A DNA stretch of 64,000 nucleotides from Rahnella laticis. Lineage in GTDB: Bacteria; Pseudomonadota; Gammaproteobacteria; Enterobacterales; Enterobacteriaceae. The DNA is taken from contig NZ_JADOBI010000009.1 in the NCBI RefSeq assembly GCF_015644585.1, forward strand, positions 63,498 through 127,497, read 5' to 3'. This document shows positions 8,794 to 18,018 of this stretch, piece by piece (the stretch's first letter is position 1; each line of letters starts with the position of its first letter). The position numbers and the translations under genes are program-made. The notes below the pieces were generated by a model. That model searched no databases, was not told where the DNA came from, and worked only from the letters and a program-made list of their open reading frames with translations.

Positions 8794-9897
8794 ATGAGTG
8801 GCAGTCAGACACTGGTTGTAAAACTGGGCACCAGCGTGCTCACTGGCGGTTCACGCCGCCTCAACCGTGCTCACATTGTTGAGCTTGTCCGCCAGTGCGC
8901 GCAACAACATGCGGCAGGGCACCGGATTGTGATTGTAACGTCGGGCGCGATTGCCGCCGGGCGTGAACATCTTGGCTACCCCGAACTCCCCGCCACCATT
9001 GCTTCCAAACAGCTGCTGGCTGCCGTCGGGCAAAGCCGTTTAATCCAGCTCTGGGAGCAATTGTTTTCGATTTACGGCATTCACATTGGTCAGATGCTGC
9101 TGACCCGTGCCGATATGGAAGATCGCGAGCGTTTTCTGAACGCCCGCGACACGATGCACGCGTTGCTCGATAACCATATCGTGCCGGTGATCAACGAGAA
9201 CGATGCCGTCGCCACCGCAGAGATTAAAGTCGGCGATAACGACAATCTCTCGGCGCTGGCTGCGATTCTGGCTGGTGCCGATAAACTGCTGCTGCTGACC
9301 GATCAGAGCGGCCTGTTTACTGCCGATCCGCGTACCAATCCTGAAGCCGAACTGATCCGCGAAGTCATGACCATTGATGATGAACTGCGTGGCGTGGCGG
9401 GTGACAGCGTTTCCGGTCTCGGAACCGGCGGGATGGCGACCAAACTGCAAGCCGCAGACGTCGCTTGCCGTGCGGGCGTCGACACCATTATTGCCGCAGG
9501 CAACCTGCCGGGTGTGATTGGCGATGTGATTAACGGCGTTTCCGTCGGCACGCGTTTCCACGCCATGGAAACCCCGCTGGAAAACCGTAAACGCTGGATT
9601 TTCGGCGCACCGCCAGCCGGTGAAATCACCATCGACGACGGCGCCGTTTCCGCCATGATGGAGCGCGGCAGTTCCCTGCTGCCAAAAGGTATCCGCGAAG
9701 TGAAAGGCGATTTCTCGCGTGGCGAAGTGATCCGCATCCGCAACCTGAACGGGCGAGACCTCGCGCACGGCGTCAGCCGCTATAACAGCGATGCGATGCG
9801 CATGATTGCCGGTCATCACTCTCAGCAGATCAGCGAAATTCTCGGTTACGAATACGGCCCGGTTGCCGTTCACCGTGACGACATGATTGTCAGTTAA
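8794..9897 (+). CDS. proB: Glutamate 5-kinase
   Basis: ProB phosphorylates L-glutamate to gamma-glutamyl phosphate, the first and proline-inhibited step of proline synthesis. The 367-residue product has the amino-acid-kinase domain ([13 protein letters not shown] at the N-terminus, [19 protein letters not shown] in the core, [14 protein letters not shown]) and a C-terminal PUA domain (from about residue 275). The ATG at 8794 gives the conserved MSGSQTL start and has GGAAAGA upstream; an ATG at 8782 would add four residues. It is followed after 10 bases by proA, the standard operon. Confidence 0.96.
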   Translation: MSGSQTLVVKLGTSVLTGGSRRLNRAHIVELVRQCAQQHAAGHRIVIVTSGAIAAGREHLGYPELPATIASKQLLAAVGQSRLIQLWEQLFSIYGIHIGQMLLTRADMEDRERFLNARDTMHALLDNHIVPVINENDAVATAEIKVGDNDNLSALAAILAGADKLLLLTDQSGLFTADPRTNPEAELIREVMTIDDELRGVAGDSVSGLGTGGMATKLQAADVACRAGVDTIIAAGNLPGVIGDVINGVSVGTRFHAMETPLENRKRWIFGAPPAGEITIDDGAVSAMMERGSSLLPKGIREVKGDFSRGEVIRIRNLNGRDLAHGVSRYNSDAMRMIAGHHSQQISEILGYEYGPVAVHRDDMIVS

Positions 9898-9907
9898 GGA
9901 GTTACAC

Positions 9908-11161
9908 ATGCTTAACGAGATGGGCAGGGCCGCGAAAGCCGCGTCCTGGCAGCTCTCCACCCTCAGCACCGCGCAGAAAAACCGTGCGCTGATGCTGATG
10001 GCTGACATGCTCGAGGCCAACAGCCAGAGCATTATTCTTGCCAACGAACTGGATATGGCCGCCGCCCGCGAAAGCGGCATGAGCGAAGCATTACTCGATC
10101 GCCTGCTGCTGACGCCTGCGCGCTTATCCGCCATCGCCAGCGACGTGCGCGATGTCTGCCGCCTGAGCGATCCGGTCGGGCAGGTGATTGACGGTTCTCA
10201 GCAGGACAGCGGTTTGCGTCTCGAACGCCGCCGCGTCCCGCTGGGCGTGATTGGCGTGATTTATGAAGCGCGCCCGAACGTCACCATCGACGTCGCCAGT
10301 CTGTGCCTGAAAACCGGCAACGCCGTTATCCTGCGTGGCGGGAAAGAAACGCATCACACCAATCAGGCGACGGTCAAAGTGATCCAGCTGGCGCTGGAAG
10401 AATGTGGCCTGCCAATAGCCGCCATTCAGGCCATCGAGAGCCCGGACCGCGCGCTGGTAGCGGAACTGCTGCGTCTGGATAAATACGTCGACATGCTGAT
10501 CCCACGCGGTGGCGCGGCGCTGCACAAACTGTGCCGCGAACAGTCCACCATTCCGGTGATCACCGGCGGTATCGGCGTATGCCATACGTTTGTGGATGAA
10601 AGCGTGGATTTCGACAAAGCGCTGACCGTGATTGAAAGCGCGAAAGTGCAGCGTCCGAGCGCCTGTAACAGCCTCGAGACCGTGCTGGTTCATCAGGCGA
10701 TTGCAGAACGTTTTCTGCCGGAGCTGAGTGGTCGTATGCACCGTGCGGGCGTCACGCTTCATGCCAGTGAATCCGCCATGCCGCATCTGCAAAATGGCCC
10801 GGCGAAAGTGCTGGCCGTGGCTGAGGAAGATTATCAGGACGAATGGTTGTCGCTGGATTTGAACGTCACCGTCGTCGCCGATCTGGACGCCGCCGTGGCG
10901 CATATCCGCACCTACGGCACCGAACATTCCGACGCCATCCTCACCCGTTCAATCAGCTCCGCCGACCGTTTCGTGCGTGAAGTCGATTCCTCGGCGGTCT
11001 ACGTCAACGCCAGCACCCGTTTCACCGATGGCGGCCAATTCGGTTTAGGCGCAGAAGTGGCGGTCAGTACCCAAAAACTGCACGCCCGCGGCCCGATGGG
11101 ATTAGAAGCCCTGACGACCTATAAATGGATTGGTTATGGCGACGATTTAGTGCGTCCGTGA
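9908..11161 (+). CDS. proA: Gamma-glutamyl phosphate reductase
   Basis: ProA reduces gamma-glutamyl phosphate with NADPH to glutamate semialdehyde, the second step of proline synthesis, and channels its substrate from ProB. The 417 residues match the family size. Visible are the aldehyde-dehydrogenase-like nucleotide fold ([27 protein letters not shown]), the catalytic Cys in [10 protein letters not shown] and the C-terminal [19 protein letters not shown] block. The ATG at 9908 follows an AAGGAG site overlapping the proB end. A terminator hairpin and a tRNA gene follow. Confidence 0.96.
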   Translation: MLNEMGRAAKAASWQLSTLSTAQKNRALMLMADMLEANSQSIILANELDMAAARESGMSEALLDRLLLTPARLSAIASDVRDVCRLSDPVGQVIDGSQQDSGLRLERRRVPLGVIGVIYEARPNVTIDVASLCLKTGNAVILRGGKETHHTNQATVKVIQLALEECGLPIAAIQAIESPDRALVAELLRLDKYVDMLIPRGGAALHKLCREQSTIPVITGGIGVCHTFVDESVDFDKALTVIESAKVQRPSACNSLETVLVHQAIAERFLPELSGRMHRAGVTLHASESAMPHLQNGPAKVLAVAEEDYQDEWLSLDLNVTVVADLDAAVAHIRTYGTEHSDAILTRSISSADRFVREVDSSAVYVNASTRFTDGGQFGLGAEVAVSTQKLHARGPMGLEALTTYKWIGYGDDLVRP

Positions 11162-11168
11162 CCCTTTT

Positions 11169-11200
11169 TCTACCAGTTTCAAGCCTATGAAACCGGTAGA
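11169..11200 (+). terminator. Terminator-like hairpin after proA
   Basis: The stem at 11169-11181 and 11188-11200 has 13 pairs, including one G-U pair, and a six-base loop, starting seven bases after the proA stop. The tail AATTTCC is only moderately U-rich. It most likely separates proBA from the tRNA promoter downstream. Confidence 0.6.
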
Positions 11201-11255
11201 AATTTCCTATTCTGCGCCATTTGATGAGAAAAACAGCAAACGCACTTTCAGGGGC

Positions 11256-11284
11256 TTGACGGCAGCGTCAGATTTCACTAATTT
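11256..11284 (+). promoter_or_regulatory. Sigma-70 promoter of tRNA-Thr
   Basis: TTGACG at 11256-11261 and TAATTT at 11279-11284 are separated by 17 bases and are followed by a C-rich discriminator (AGCACCCCG). The mature tRNA begins 34 bases after the -10 element. A related TTGACG element occurs before the degenerate second tRNA. Confidence 0.65.
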
Positions 11285-11317
11285 AGCACCCCGTAGTTCC
11301 CCGGTAACACTTCAAAA

Positions 11318-11394
<77 letters not shown>

Positions 11395-11613
11395 TTTTTC
11401 AGACCCAATCCCAGAAATATCAAAACGTTAATACCCCACGCTCCGGCGATGTCTGGTTGTTCTCAGCCTGATTTTTCACGTCAAAACAAACATAATAGCC
11501 ATAACGTATGCAGGGTGATTAAGATCTCACCAAACGTCCCGCCAGAGCCTTGACGGACGCCGCAGGTAAGGAATAAGTTGTTACTCCGTAGTCTTCCGCC
11601 AATCCCTTAAAAA

Positions 11614-11688
11614 GCCGATATAGCTCAGTGTTTAGAGCAGCGCATTCGTAATGCGAAGGTTGTAGATTCAACTCCTATTATCGCACCA
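11614..11688 (+). pseudogene. Degenerate thrW-like tRNA-Thr(CGU)
   Basis: The 75 bases align with thrW-type tRNA-Thr(CGU), keeping the anticodon arm (CGT at 11647-11649) and encoded CCA, but with damage at invariant places. The D-loop reads GTGTTTAG and lacks the GG pair that docks with the T-loop, the T-loop reads ATTCAAC instead of GTTCGAC, and one G of the acceptor stem is missing (TCGCACCA). These changes should destroy the tertiary fold, so it is called a pseudo-tRNA. A TTGACG element at 11550-11555 with an AT-rich -10 area suggests it once had its own promoter. thrW next to proA is a well-known attachment site (phage P22, E. coli CP4-6). Confidence 0.8.
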
Positions 11689-11692
11689 ATTT

Positions 11693-11905
11693 CAGTACAA
11701 ACTTGGTGTACTCGCGGGGCTGGATGAAGCTTCTTCCAGCGCCCGAATGAATCAATATGAGAAGGGCAAGCATCAGCCCGATCAGGATACGGTGAGCCGA
11801 ATCGCCAAAGTATTAGATGTGCCGGTTGCCTATTTTTATGCAGAGGAAGACGAGCTGGCTGCGCTGATTATTGGATTTCATGAAAGTAAAAAGCCGTCAT
11901 CTTAG
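11693..11905 (+). pseudogene. 3' remnant of XRE-family helix-turn-helix regulator gene
   Basis: An open frame begins five bases after the pseudo-tRNA and reads QYKLGVLAGLDEASSSARMN, then QYEKGKHQPD, then AKVLDVPVAYFYAEEDELAA, ending with TAG at 11903-11905. This is the C-terminal two thirds of the Cro/CI-type DNA-binding domain plus the short tail found in phage-like regulators. The N-terminal helix, start codon and ribosome site are missing, exactly at the tRNA junction. It is best explained as the edge of a lost prophage or integrative element, although the first ATG in frame (11747) could theoretically start a 52-residue peptide. Confidence 0.75.
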
Positions 11906-12003
11906 GAATCATCGGCCATCAGCCAGAAACTGTAAGCCTTTGCCCGGCTATTTACAGAAGGCAATATTTCATTGCCTGACTGTTTTCCGGGCGGGGCATA
12001 TTC

Positions 12004-12033
12004 AAACGGCAGATAGAAATCTCTGCCGTTTTT
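12004..12033. terminator. Bidirectional terminator before the LysR gene
   Basis: The stem AAACGGCAGA / TCTGCCGTTT (12004-12013 with 12022-12031) has an eight-base loop and a run of five T on the plus strand; the minus strand has a shorter run. It lies between the XRE remnant and the 3' end of the LysR gene and can stop transcription from both sides. Confidence 0.7.
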
Positions 12034-12053
12034 AACCCCCGTGCTAAATCCCC

Positions 12054-12941
12054 CTAAACCGTCAGCTCCCTCGCATAACGAATAAAATCAGCCAGAGCTT
12101 TATTTTTCTGGTGTCGCTGCCAGCTCAGGGTCAGGGTAGATGTTGCGCCTGAGTCGGTCAGGAAGCAGTAGTTCACGTCGGGGATCATCACCGATCTCTG
12201 CGTTTCCGGCACCAGCGTGACGCCCATTCCCATTGAGACCAGCCCGATAGCCACTGACACATCCCGCGTGAATTGAATTTTCTGCGGGACAAATCCGGCT
12301 TGCTGGCAGGCGTTCATCGCTGACCAGCCGAGGCCGACGCCGGGCGGATCCCTCTGGATAAGAAAAGGGCATTCGGAAAGTGAGGAAAGGGCGATTTTCT
12401 GACCGGCAGCCAGCGGATGATTGCGCGGGAGAACGGCAATCAGCGGGCGGGTCGCGACGTCGAGATATTCCAGCTCAGGATACTGCGGTACCGGCGAGCG
12501 GACGAGGGCGATATCAAGCTGGTAGTTGAGCAGAAGTGTTAGCTGCTCGTGAACGTTATGTTCTTCAATAACAATCTCTATATCCGGTTTTTTCTTGCGG
12601 TAACCATTAATTAACAGTGCCAGCGCCGGATCCAGAATCGACGATCCGACGTAGCCGAGCTTCAGTTGTCCTTTAAAACCCTGCCGTAAACTGCGCGCAT
12701 TTTCGAGAAATTTCTCGTAATGGTTGATGGCAATCCGCGCTTCTTCTACCAGCTGTTGCCCCTCGAAAGTCAGCGCAACATGGCGTTTGTCGCGGGTAAA
12801 AAGCGGGATCCCCAGTGACTGTTCGAGCGCCTTGATGTGCTGGCTTAGTGCGGGCTGCGCGATGTTGAGTTGCAGGGCGGCTTTACCAAAATGCAGCACT
12901 TCTGCCAGCACCACAAATGAGTGTAATTGTCGGTAATCCAT
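12054..12941 (-). CDS. LysR-family regulator, probably of the decarboxylase cluster
   Basis: The 295-residue protein has the LysR winged helix-turn-helix at residues 1-60 (DYRQLHSFVVLAEVLHFGKAA, then QPALSQHIKALEQ) and a type 2 periplasmic-binding-like effector domain from about residue 90. It is divergent from the decarboxylase gene at 13098 with 156 bases between the start codons, the classical LysR layout, so it most likely activates that operon in response to an aromatic acid or related effector. The effector cannot be read from the sequence. Confidence 0.88.
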   Translation of the reverse strand: MDYRQLHSFVVLAEVLHFGKAALQLNIAQPALSQHIKALEQSLGIPLFTRDKRHVALTFEGQQLVEEARIAINHYEKFLENARSLRQGFKGQLKLGYVGSSILDPALALLINGYRKKKPDIEIVIEEHNVHEQLTLLLNYQLDIALVRSPVPQYPELEYLDVATRPLIAVLPRNHPLAAGQKIALSSLSECPFLIQRDPPGVGLGWSAMNACQQAGFVPQKIQFTRDVSVAIGLVSMGMGVTLVPETQRSVMIPDVNYCFLTDSGATSTLTLSWQRHQKNKALADFIRYARELTV

Positions 12942-12975
12942 ACATTCTCCGCGTCGTTTTTCTCATAATAATCCC

Positions 12976-12994
12976 TTATCAAAGAGCTCGATAA
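12976..12994. promoter_or_regulatory. Candidate LysR operator
   Basis: The inverted repeat TTATC-N9-GATAA (12976-12980 with 12990-12994) contains the T-N11-A core expected for LysR-type regulators and lies in the divergent control region. A further TTATC half-site occurs near 13008-13012. No clear -10 and -35 pair was assigned. Confidence 0.45.
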
Positions 12995-13097
12995 TGTTAT
13001 TGGACTCTTATCACCGATTCTTTGCAAACTGACCGGGCAGCGGCAAAGAAGCACATTCCGCTGCACCCCCGATTACCTGACTTTAAGGGCCATTGAG

Positions 13098-14585
13098 ATG
13101 TCTGAAGAACAAAAAAAAGTGACTGATCTCCGTTCCGCACTGGAGGTCTTAAGCCAGTACGACGACGAACTGATCTACACCGATGAACCCGTGGATCCGA
13201 TCGCGGAGTTATCCGGTGTATACCGCTACGTAGGCGCCCACGGCACCGTTAAACGTCCGACCCAAATCGGTCCGGCGATGATCTTTAATAAGGTCAAAGG
13301 CTATAACGACATGCGGGTGCTGATTGGCCTGCTGTCTTCACGTAAACGCGTGGCTCGCCTGTTTGGTACCACGCCGGAAAACCTGGCGTTTATGCTGAAA
13401 GATTCCGTGTCGAATCCTATCGCGCCTATCGTGATCCCACGTGAAAAGGCGGTGTGTCAGGAAGTGGTTCATCTGGCGACTGACCCGGACTTCGATATCC
13501 TGAAAATCCTGCCAGCGCCGACCAATACGCCGGAAGACGCCGGTCCGTATTTCACCCTCGGCATGTGCTACGCCTCCGACCCGGAAACCGGCGAGCATGA
13601 CGTCACCATTCACCGCCTGTGCGTGCAGAGCAAAGACGAAATCTCCATGTATTTCGTGCCGGGGCGTCATCTGGACGTGTTCCGTCAGAAAGCCGAAGCG
13701 GCCGGTAAACCCTTGCCAATTTCAATCAGCATCGGTGTGGATCCGGCGATTGAAATCGGTGCGTGCTTTGAGCCGCCAACCACGCCGCTGGGCTTTGACG
13801 AACTGTCCATCGCGGGCAGCCTGCGCAATCAGGCCGTAGAACTGGTGGATTGTCTGACCGTGAATGCGCGCGGTATCGCTAACGCCGAAGTCGTGATTGA
13901 AGGTGAACTGCTGCCGAACTACCGCGTGCGCGAAGACCAGAACACCAATACCGGCAAAGCGATGCCTGAGTTCCCCGGTTATACCGGTGCCGCGCAAGCC
14001 GAAGTGCCTGTGATTAAAGTGAAAGCGATTACTCACCGCCGCAATCCGATCCTGCAAACCTGTATCGGGCCGAGCGATGAACACACCAACATGGCGGGCA
14101 TTCCGACAGAAGCCAGTATCTTGCAGATGGTTGAACGCGCACTGCCGGGCTTTGTGCAGAACGTTCACTGCCCGTCTCCGGGTACCGGTAAATACCTGGC
14201 GGTATTGCAGGTGAAAAAACGTTTTGCGGCGGACGAAGGTCGTCAGCGTCAGGCGGCACTGCTGGCGTTCTCAGCGTTCTCCGAGCTGAAACACGTCATG
14301 CTGGTGGATGAAGATGTCGATATCTTTGATCTCAATGACGTGATCTGGGCGATGACCACCCGCTATCAGGGCGACGTCAGCACCATCTTTATTCCTGGCG
14401 TGCGCTGCCATCCGCTCGATCCGTCATCCGATCCGGCTTTCAGCCCGTCGGTGCGCGACCACGGTATTGCCTGCAAAACCATTTTCGACTGCACAGTACC
14501 TTATAACATGAAAGCGAATTTCCACCGCAGCGAGTTCCTCGAAGTGGACGTAAACCGCTTTATCCCGGGTTTTACTAAAAAGTGA
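13098..14585 (+). CDS. UbiD-family decarboxylase, gallate/protocatechuate type (AroY/LpdC-like)
   Basis: The 495-residue protein is a prenylated-FMN-dependent decarboxylase of the UbiD superfamily. Its blocks ELSGVYRYVGAHGTVKRPTQ, GPAMIFNKVKGYNDMR, PAPTNTPEDAGPYF, VTIHRLCVQ, VDEDVDIFDLNDV and the C-terminal FDCTVPYNMKANFHRSEF agree closely with protocatechuate decarboxylase AroY of Klebsiella/Enterobacter and gallate decarboxylase LpdC of Lactiplantibacillus as I recall them. They differ from housekeeping UbiD. The likely reaction is decarboxylation of a hydroxylated benzoic acid such as protocatechuate to catechol. The next gene encodes the UbiX-type enzyme that makes its cofactor. The exact substrate is inferred. 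Confidence 0.85.
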   Translation: MSEEQKKVTDLRSALEVLSQYDDELIYTDEPVDPIAELSGVYRYVGAHGTVKRPTQIGPAMIFNKVKGYNDMRVLIGLLSSRKRVARLFGTTPENLAFMLKDSVSNPIAPIVIPREKAVCQEVVHLATDPDFDILKILPAPTNTPEDAGPYFTLGMCYASDPETGEHDVTIHRLCVQSKDEISMYFVPGRHLDVFRQKAEAAGKPLPISISIGVDPAIEIGACFEPPTTPLGFDELSIAGSLRNQAVELVDCLTVNARGIANAEVVIEGELLPNYRVREDQNTNTGKAMPEFPGYTGAAQAEVPVIKVKAITHRRNPILQTCIGPSDEHTNMAGIPTEASILQMVERALPGFVQNVHCPSPGTGKYLAVLQVKKRFAADEGRQRQAALLAFSAFSELKHVMLVDEDVDIFDLNDVIWAMTTRYQGDVSTIFIPGVRCHPLDPSSDPAFSPSVRDHGIACKTIFDCTVPYNMKANFHRSEFLEVDVNRFIPGFTKK

Positions 14586-14611
14586 TCAGTAATAAGCAAT
14601 AAGGAAACAGC

Positions 14612-15232
14612 ATGTCAGGGTCTGCATTAAAGGCACCACAGAAACCCCGCGTTATCGTCGGGATCAGCGGCGCGTCCGGGTTCTCTTATGGCGTTCAGGC
14701 GTTGCGTTACCTGCGCCAGCTGGATGTGGAAACGCATCTGGTGATTTCCCCGGCCGGGCATCTCAACCGTGAGCACGAAACCACGCTGACGGAAGCGGAT
14801 GTGGCAGAGCTGGCGGATGTGGTTTATCCCTTCCGCGCGGTGGGGGCGGCAATTGCCAGCGGATCATTCCGTACGCTCGGCATGCTGGTGGCGCCTTGTT
14901 CGATGCATACCCTGGCGGCTATTTCGACCGGCCTGACGGATAATCTGCTGACGCGGGCGGCGGACGTCGTGTTAAAAGAACGGCGCCGGCTGGTACTGAT
15001 GGTGCGTGAAACGCCGCTGCATGCGGGGCATCTGCGCAACATGCAACAGGTGACGGAATCCGGCGCAATTGCTTTTCCGCCGGTACCTGCCCTGTACGCA
15101 AGGCCGACAAGTGTTGAAGACATTATTGCGCATAGCGTGGCGCGCGCGCTGGGTCTGCTGGATCTGGACTGTGCCGATTTGCCTCGCTGGGGTGAAAACA
15201 TGAAGTTAATGACCAGGAGTAAAGACTCGTGA
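14612..15232 (+). CDS. UbiX-type flavin prenyltransferase
   Basis: This 206-residue flavoprotein belongs to the UbiX/Pad1 family, which attaches a dimethylallyl group to FMN to give the prenylated FMN used by UbiD-type enzymes. The FMN-binding segment VGISGASGF (about 16-24), the block [17 protein letters not shown] and the [13 protein letters not shown] motif are all present. It begins 26 bases after the decarboxylase and overlaps the following gene by four bases, so the three form one operon. It is probably a dedicated partner additional to the ubiquinone-pathway ubiX. Confidence 0.88.
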   Translation: MSGSALKAPQKPRVIVGISGASGFSYGVQALRYLRQLDVETHLVISPAGHLNREHETTLTEADVAELADVVYPFRAVGAAIASGSFRTLGMLVAPCSMHTLAAISTGLTDNLLTRAADVVLKERRRLVLMVRETPLHAGHLRNMQQVTESGAIAFPPVPALYARPTSVEDIIAHSVARALGLLDLDCADLPRWGENMKLMTRSKDS

Positions 15233-15948
15233 TTATCGGACCTTATATCAACGGCTCCGCCGTATTGATCGGCGGCATCGTTGGCGCGGTGCTCAGTAAC
15301 CGCCTGCCAGAGCGCATCCGTACGTCTATGCCCTTAATTTTCGGGGCGGCTTCCATGTGTATGGGCGTCGTTCTGGTGGGAAAACTCAGCCATATGCCGG
15401 TGATGGTGCTGTCGGTGATCCTCGGCGCGCTGCTCGGTGAACTGTGTTATCTGGAAAAAAGCATCGGCAAACTGGGCAGCAAAGCCCGCAGTCTGGTTGA
15501 AGTGTTTGTGAAATCCGATCCGGGCGATCAGGAATCTCAGGAAAAATTCCTGCAAAGCTACGTGGCGATCATTGTGTTGTTCTGCGCCAGCGGCACCGGG
15601 ATTTTCGGGTCGATGCACGAAGGCATGACCGGCGACACCAGCGTGCTGATCGCCAAATCGTTCCTGGATTTGTTCACTGCGGCGATCTTTGCCACTACGC
15701 TCGGTTTTGCCGTCGCCGTGGTTGCGGTTCCGCAATTAATCATCCAGCTGCTGCTGGCGTACGGCGCGGTGTTTATCCTGCCGCTGACCACGCCCGCCAT
15801 GCAGGCCGATTTCTCCGCCGTTGGCGGTGTACTGATGTTCGCGACCGGTTTTCGAATCTGCGGTATTAAGATTTTCCCGGTGGCCAATATGCTGCCCGCG
15901 CTGGTGCTGGCGATGCCAATATCCGCCCTGTGGACTCACTTTTTCTGA
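15229..15948 (+). CDS. DUF554 family membrane protein
   Basis: The 239-residue protein has about six or seven hydrophobic segments with glycine-rich helices ([20 protein letters not shown] at the start, [16 protein letters not shown] after it), the DUF554/YqgA pattern. Its function is not known in general; a transport role for the aromatic acid or its decarboxylation product is conceivable from the operon position but not shown. The GTG start at 15229 overlaps the stop of the prenyltransferase gene, indicating translational coupling. A terminator follows. Confidence 0.8.
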   Translation: MIIGPYINGSAVLIGGIVGAVLSNRLPERIRTSMPLIFGAASMCMGVVLVGKLSHMPVMVLSVILGALLGELCYLEKSIGKLGSKARSLVEVFVKSDPGDQESQEKFLQSYVAIIVLFCASGTGIFGSMHEGMTGDTSVLIAKSFLDLFTAAIFATTLGFAVAVVAVPQLIIQLLLAYGAVFILPLTTPAMQADFSAVGGVLMFATGFRICGIKIFPVANMLPALVLAMPISALWTHFF

Positions 15949-15972
15949 AAATCAAAAAGCACGGTTTCCCGC

Positions 15973-16012
15973 ACGGCAGAGCGTTTACCGCCTCTGCCGT
16001 CTCCCTTTTTGT
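15973..16012 (+). terminator. Terminator of the decarboxylase operon
   Basis: A 9-bp stem ACGGCAGAG / CTCTGCCGT (15973-15981 with 15992-16000) with a 10-base loop is followed by CTCCCTTTTTG. It lies 24 bases after the DUF554 stop. Confidence 0.75.
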
Positions 16013-16203
16013 TTATCCCTTCCTGCCCGCTTCTGTACGCGAACGCACATTTAGTTAATGGTCATTAAATAAATCTCTTGCACAAAGTCTCATCAGCCAT
16101 TAGTATTTACTTATCGAACGTTAATTAATAAATAACGTTGACCTGAAACCGGGGTTCCTGAAGAAGGCATCCCAGACCAAATTAACGAACAGGAATTAAC
16201 ATC

Positions 16204-16461
16204 ATGAAAACTATCACAATGACTATCGCTGCTCTGACACTGGCTACCGCTTCATTCACCACTCTGGCAGCAACTGAAGTTCAGTCCGCCCCTGCCGGTC
16301 AGCAAACTTTAGGTGTGGTCAGCGCATCAACTTACGGTTCACTGCCAAGCCTGCAATCACAACTGAATGCCAAAGCTGAACAGGCCGGTGCAAGTTCATA
16401 CCGCATCATCGGTGCTTCCGGTAATAACCAGATGTACGGTACAGCAGAACTGTATAAATAA
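16204..16461 (+). CDS. Small periplasmic YhcN/BhsA-family (DUF1471) protein
   Basis: The 85-residue protein has a signal peptide (about residues 1-22, ending TLAA) and a mature part of the DUF1471 family, with the typical GVVSAS start and the SYRIIGASGNNQMYGTAELYK ending. Paralogues such as BhsA, McbA and YhcN respond to envelope or oxidative stress and affect biofilm formation; which of these this one resembles in function cannot be decided. AGGAAT precedes the ATG, and a strong terminator follows directly, so it is a single-gene unit. Confidence 0.85.
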   Translation: MKTITMTIAALTLATASFTTLAATEVQSAPAGQQTLGVVSASTYGSLPSLQSQLNAKAEQAGASSYRIIGASGNNQMYGTAELYK

Positions 16462-16484
16462 GATGTCACAGCAGTATGCAGAAG

Positions 16485-16507
16485 AGGCGGCGTTTGCCGC
16501 CTTTTTC
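16485..16507 (+). terminator. Terminator of the DUF1471 gene
   Basis: The stem AGGCGGC / GCCGCCT (16485-16491 with 16496-16502) with loop GTTT is followed by five T. It lies 24 bases after the stop codon. Confidence 0.85.
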
Positions 16508-16518
16508 ATGTCTGCAGT

Positions 16519-16746
16519 TCAGTGGTATTTATGGAAATGGTTATTGCGGATCTTACGGTTGATAAAGCCATGGAGACCGCTGCCTGCTTTCGCCATCGCT
16601 TTCATGCGGTCCACATCGGCCAGACCGGGGCGAATGGAGTTGTAGATGTAATGCCAGCCATCTTTAAACTTCACCGTAATTGAATCTTCCGTTGTCAAAA
16701 AAGCGACGATACCCGAATTACCTCACCGGTTTTGGTACCTTTCCAT
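16519..16746 (-). pseudogene. KTSC-domain protein gene interrupted by TGA at codon 8
   Basis: Read leftwards from an ATG at 16746, the frame gives MERYQNR, a TGA stop at 16725-16723, and then GNSGIVAFLTTEDSITVKFK, DGWHYIYNSIRPGLADVDRM and KAMAKAGSGLHGFINRKI to a TGA at 16521-16519. This is the pattern of small KTSC-domain proteins of about 70 residues (SG-x-SGIVAY, ITVxFxDG, then Y-x-Y, GL-x-x-FI). A GGGAGGTGGG ribosome site lies before the ATG, so the gene is complete except for the in-frame stop. Restart at the TTG of codon 17 is possible but would lack the N-terminal strand. Confidence 0.65.
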
Positions 16747-16861
16747 TCCCACCTCCCTGCCAGTGATATTCGATTTAAGCCAAATTATCTTAGCCACGAA
16801 CATTTTTCGTTTATGTGAGCCACCCGGCTTTTTTAAAGATATCGGGCGATTACGGCGTGCC

Positions 16862-17821
16862 TTATTTCCCCGGCAACAACCTGCCGCTCATCAGCAACAA
16901 CAGCGTTTTCACGATAAGCCCGGCCAGCAGAAGATTGGCAAGGGAAAATAAAATCCACGACAAAATCTGCATATCGATGACCTGCCGGCTGTGCGCCAGC
17001 CGTAAAGAGGCGTTTGCCATAGCTGAAAGGCCGAACGAAAAGGCCCACATCGACGGGCTGAATCCGCCTGCAAAAAACCACCGCACCAGCCGGAGCATAA
17101 AGAAGAGTTGCAGCAAACCGTAGCCCAGCAGCAGCAGGGCGAACATATCAAAATGATTGCCGTTCACGCACAGCCACGCATAACAGGCGACAAACGCCGG
17201 TGCGAGCTGGACGCCGATCACGCCACGCGCCGGGCCGGAAAGTTCCGTCTGCGTGCGCAGCCGGTGGATGATCGCCGGTTCGAGCGTCAGCCATGAAATC
17301 AACCCTGCGCCGAGAAACAGCGCACCGATATCCTGATGTCCGGCCGTGCCGAAAGCCATGGCGCAGATAAAGTTGGCAGCAACGGTCGGGAGATAAAAAC
17401 CGGGTGTGGTGGCTTCTGAAGCAAATTCGCCGCGCCAGAGCGGGGCGCAACGCCAGGCGGAAAATATCAGTTGCCCGGTGGCACCGGCGATCATCAGCGT
17501 GTTCGCCAGCAGCAGGTTGTACGGATGTAAGCCTGTCGAAACCAGCACGCCGCCCGCGGGCAGTAAGCTGATGAAGCTGAACTGGTTATTATTGAGAAAC
17601 TCTTCGCGCACGGTTTTCGGTTCGGTCAGGCAGCGACCGGCGTAAACCAGCGCCAGCGTCAGCCAGATAAAGCTTCCGGCAAAAATGAGCGTTTCACCCA
17701 GCCAGGCAGGTCCCAGTCCCAGCGTGGCGGCATAGCGCCAGGCGCTGCCCAGCCCGAAAACCCCCAGAACCATCCCGAAAAAACTGACGGGAACCCGATG
17801 AACAAACTGCGAAAATGACAT
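16862..17821 (-). CDS. tehA: TehA-type dicarboxylate/tellurite-resistance transporter
   Basis: The 319-residue protein is an inner-membrane protein with about ten hydrophobic segments of the TehA/SLAC1 channel fold. The opening VPVSFFGMVLGVFGLGSAWR is the family start, and the segment LPTVAANFICAMAFGTAGHQ is also typical. E. coli TehA gives tellurite resistance when overexpressed together with the methyltransferase TehB; no tehB gene is adjacent here, so a physiological role as anion channel is more likely than tellurite detoxification. It stands alone on the minus strand. Confidence 0.85.
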   Translation of the reverse strand: MSFSQFVHRVPVSFFGMVLGVFGLGSAWRYAATLGLGPAWLGETLIFAGSFIWLTLALVYAGRCLTEPKTVREEFLNNNQFSFISLLPAGGVLVSTGLHPYNLLLANTLMIAGATGQLIFSAWRCAPLWRGEFASEATTPGFYLPTVAANFICAMAFGTAGHQDIGALFLGAGLISWLTLEPAIIHRLRTQTELSGPARGVIGVQLAPAFVACYAWLCVNGNHFDMFALLLLGYGLLQLFFMLRLVRWFFAGGFSPSMWAFSFGLSAMANASLRLAHSRQVIDMQILSWILFSLANLLLAGLIVKTLLLLMSGRLLPGK

Positions 17822-18018
17822 AGCGATTAACCGGAAGTGAAATGACCGGCAAAGTTTATACGCAAAAATCGCCCTCAGCGATAAGCCCGGTCAATGTTCC
17901 GCTGTAAATCAAAACGCAGGCCAAACGAAGTGCGTTTTTAGGAAACCATGAGTAGATAACCGAAAGCGTTGGGGAATAGAATCGCTGCGTTGTTTTACTC
18001 TTTCCACGAAGGCTCAGA

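Noticed and set aside
9040..10134. Open frame of 364 codons on the minus strand across proB/proA
   Set aside because: It is antisense to two well-identified genes and has no family resemblance.
16723..16725. TGA in the KTSC-domain frame as a selenocysteine codon
   Set aside because: No selenoprotein of this family is known to me, the position is not a redox site, and no clear SECIS-like hairpin was seen directly after it. A nonsense mutation is simpler.
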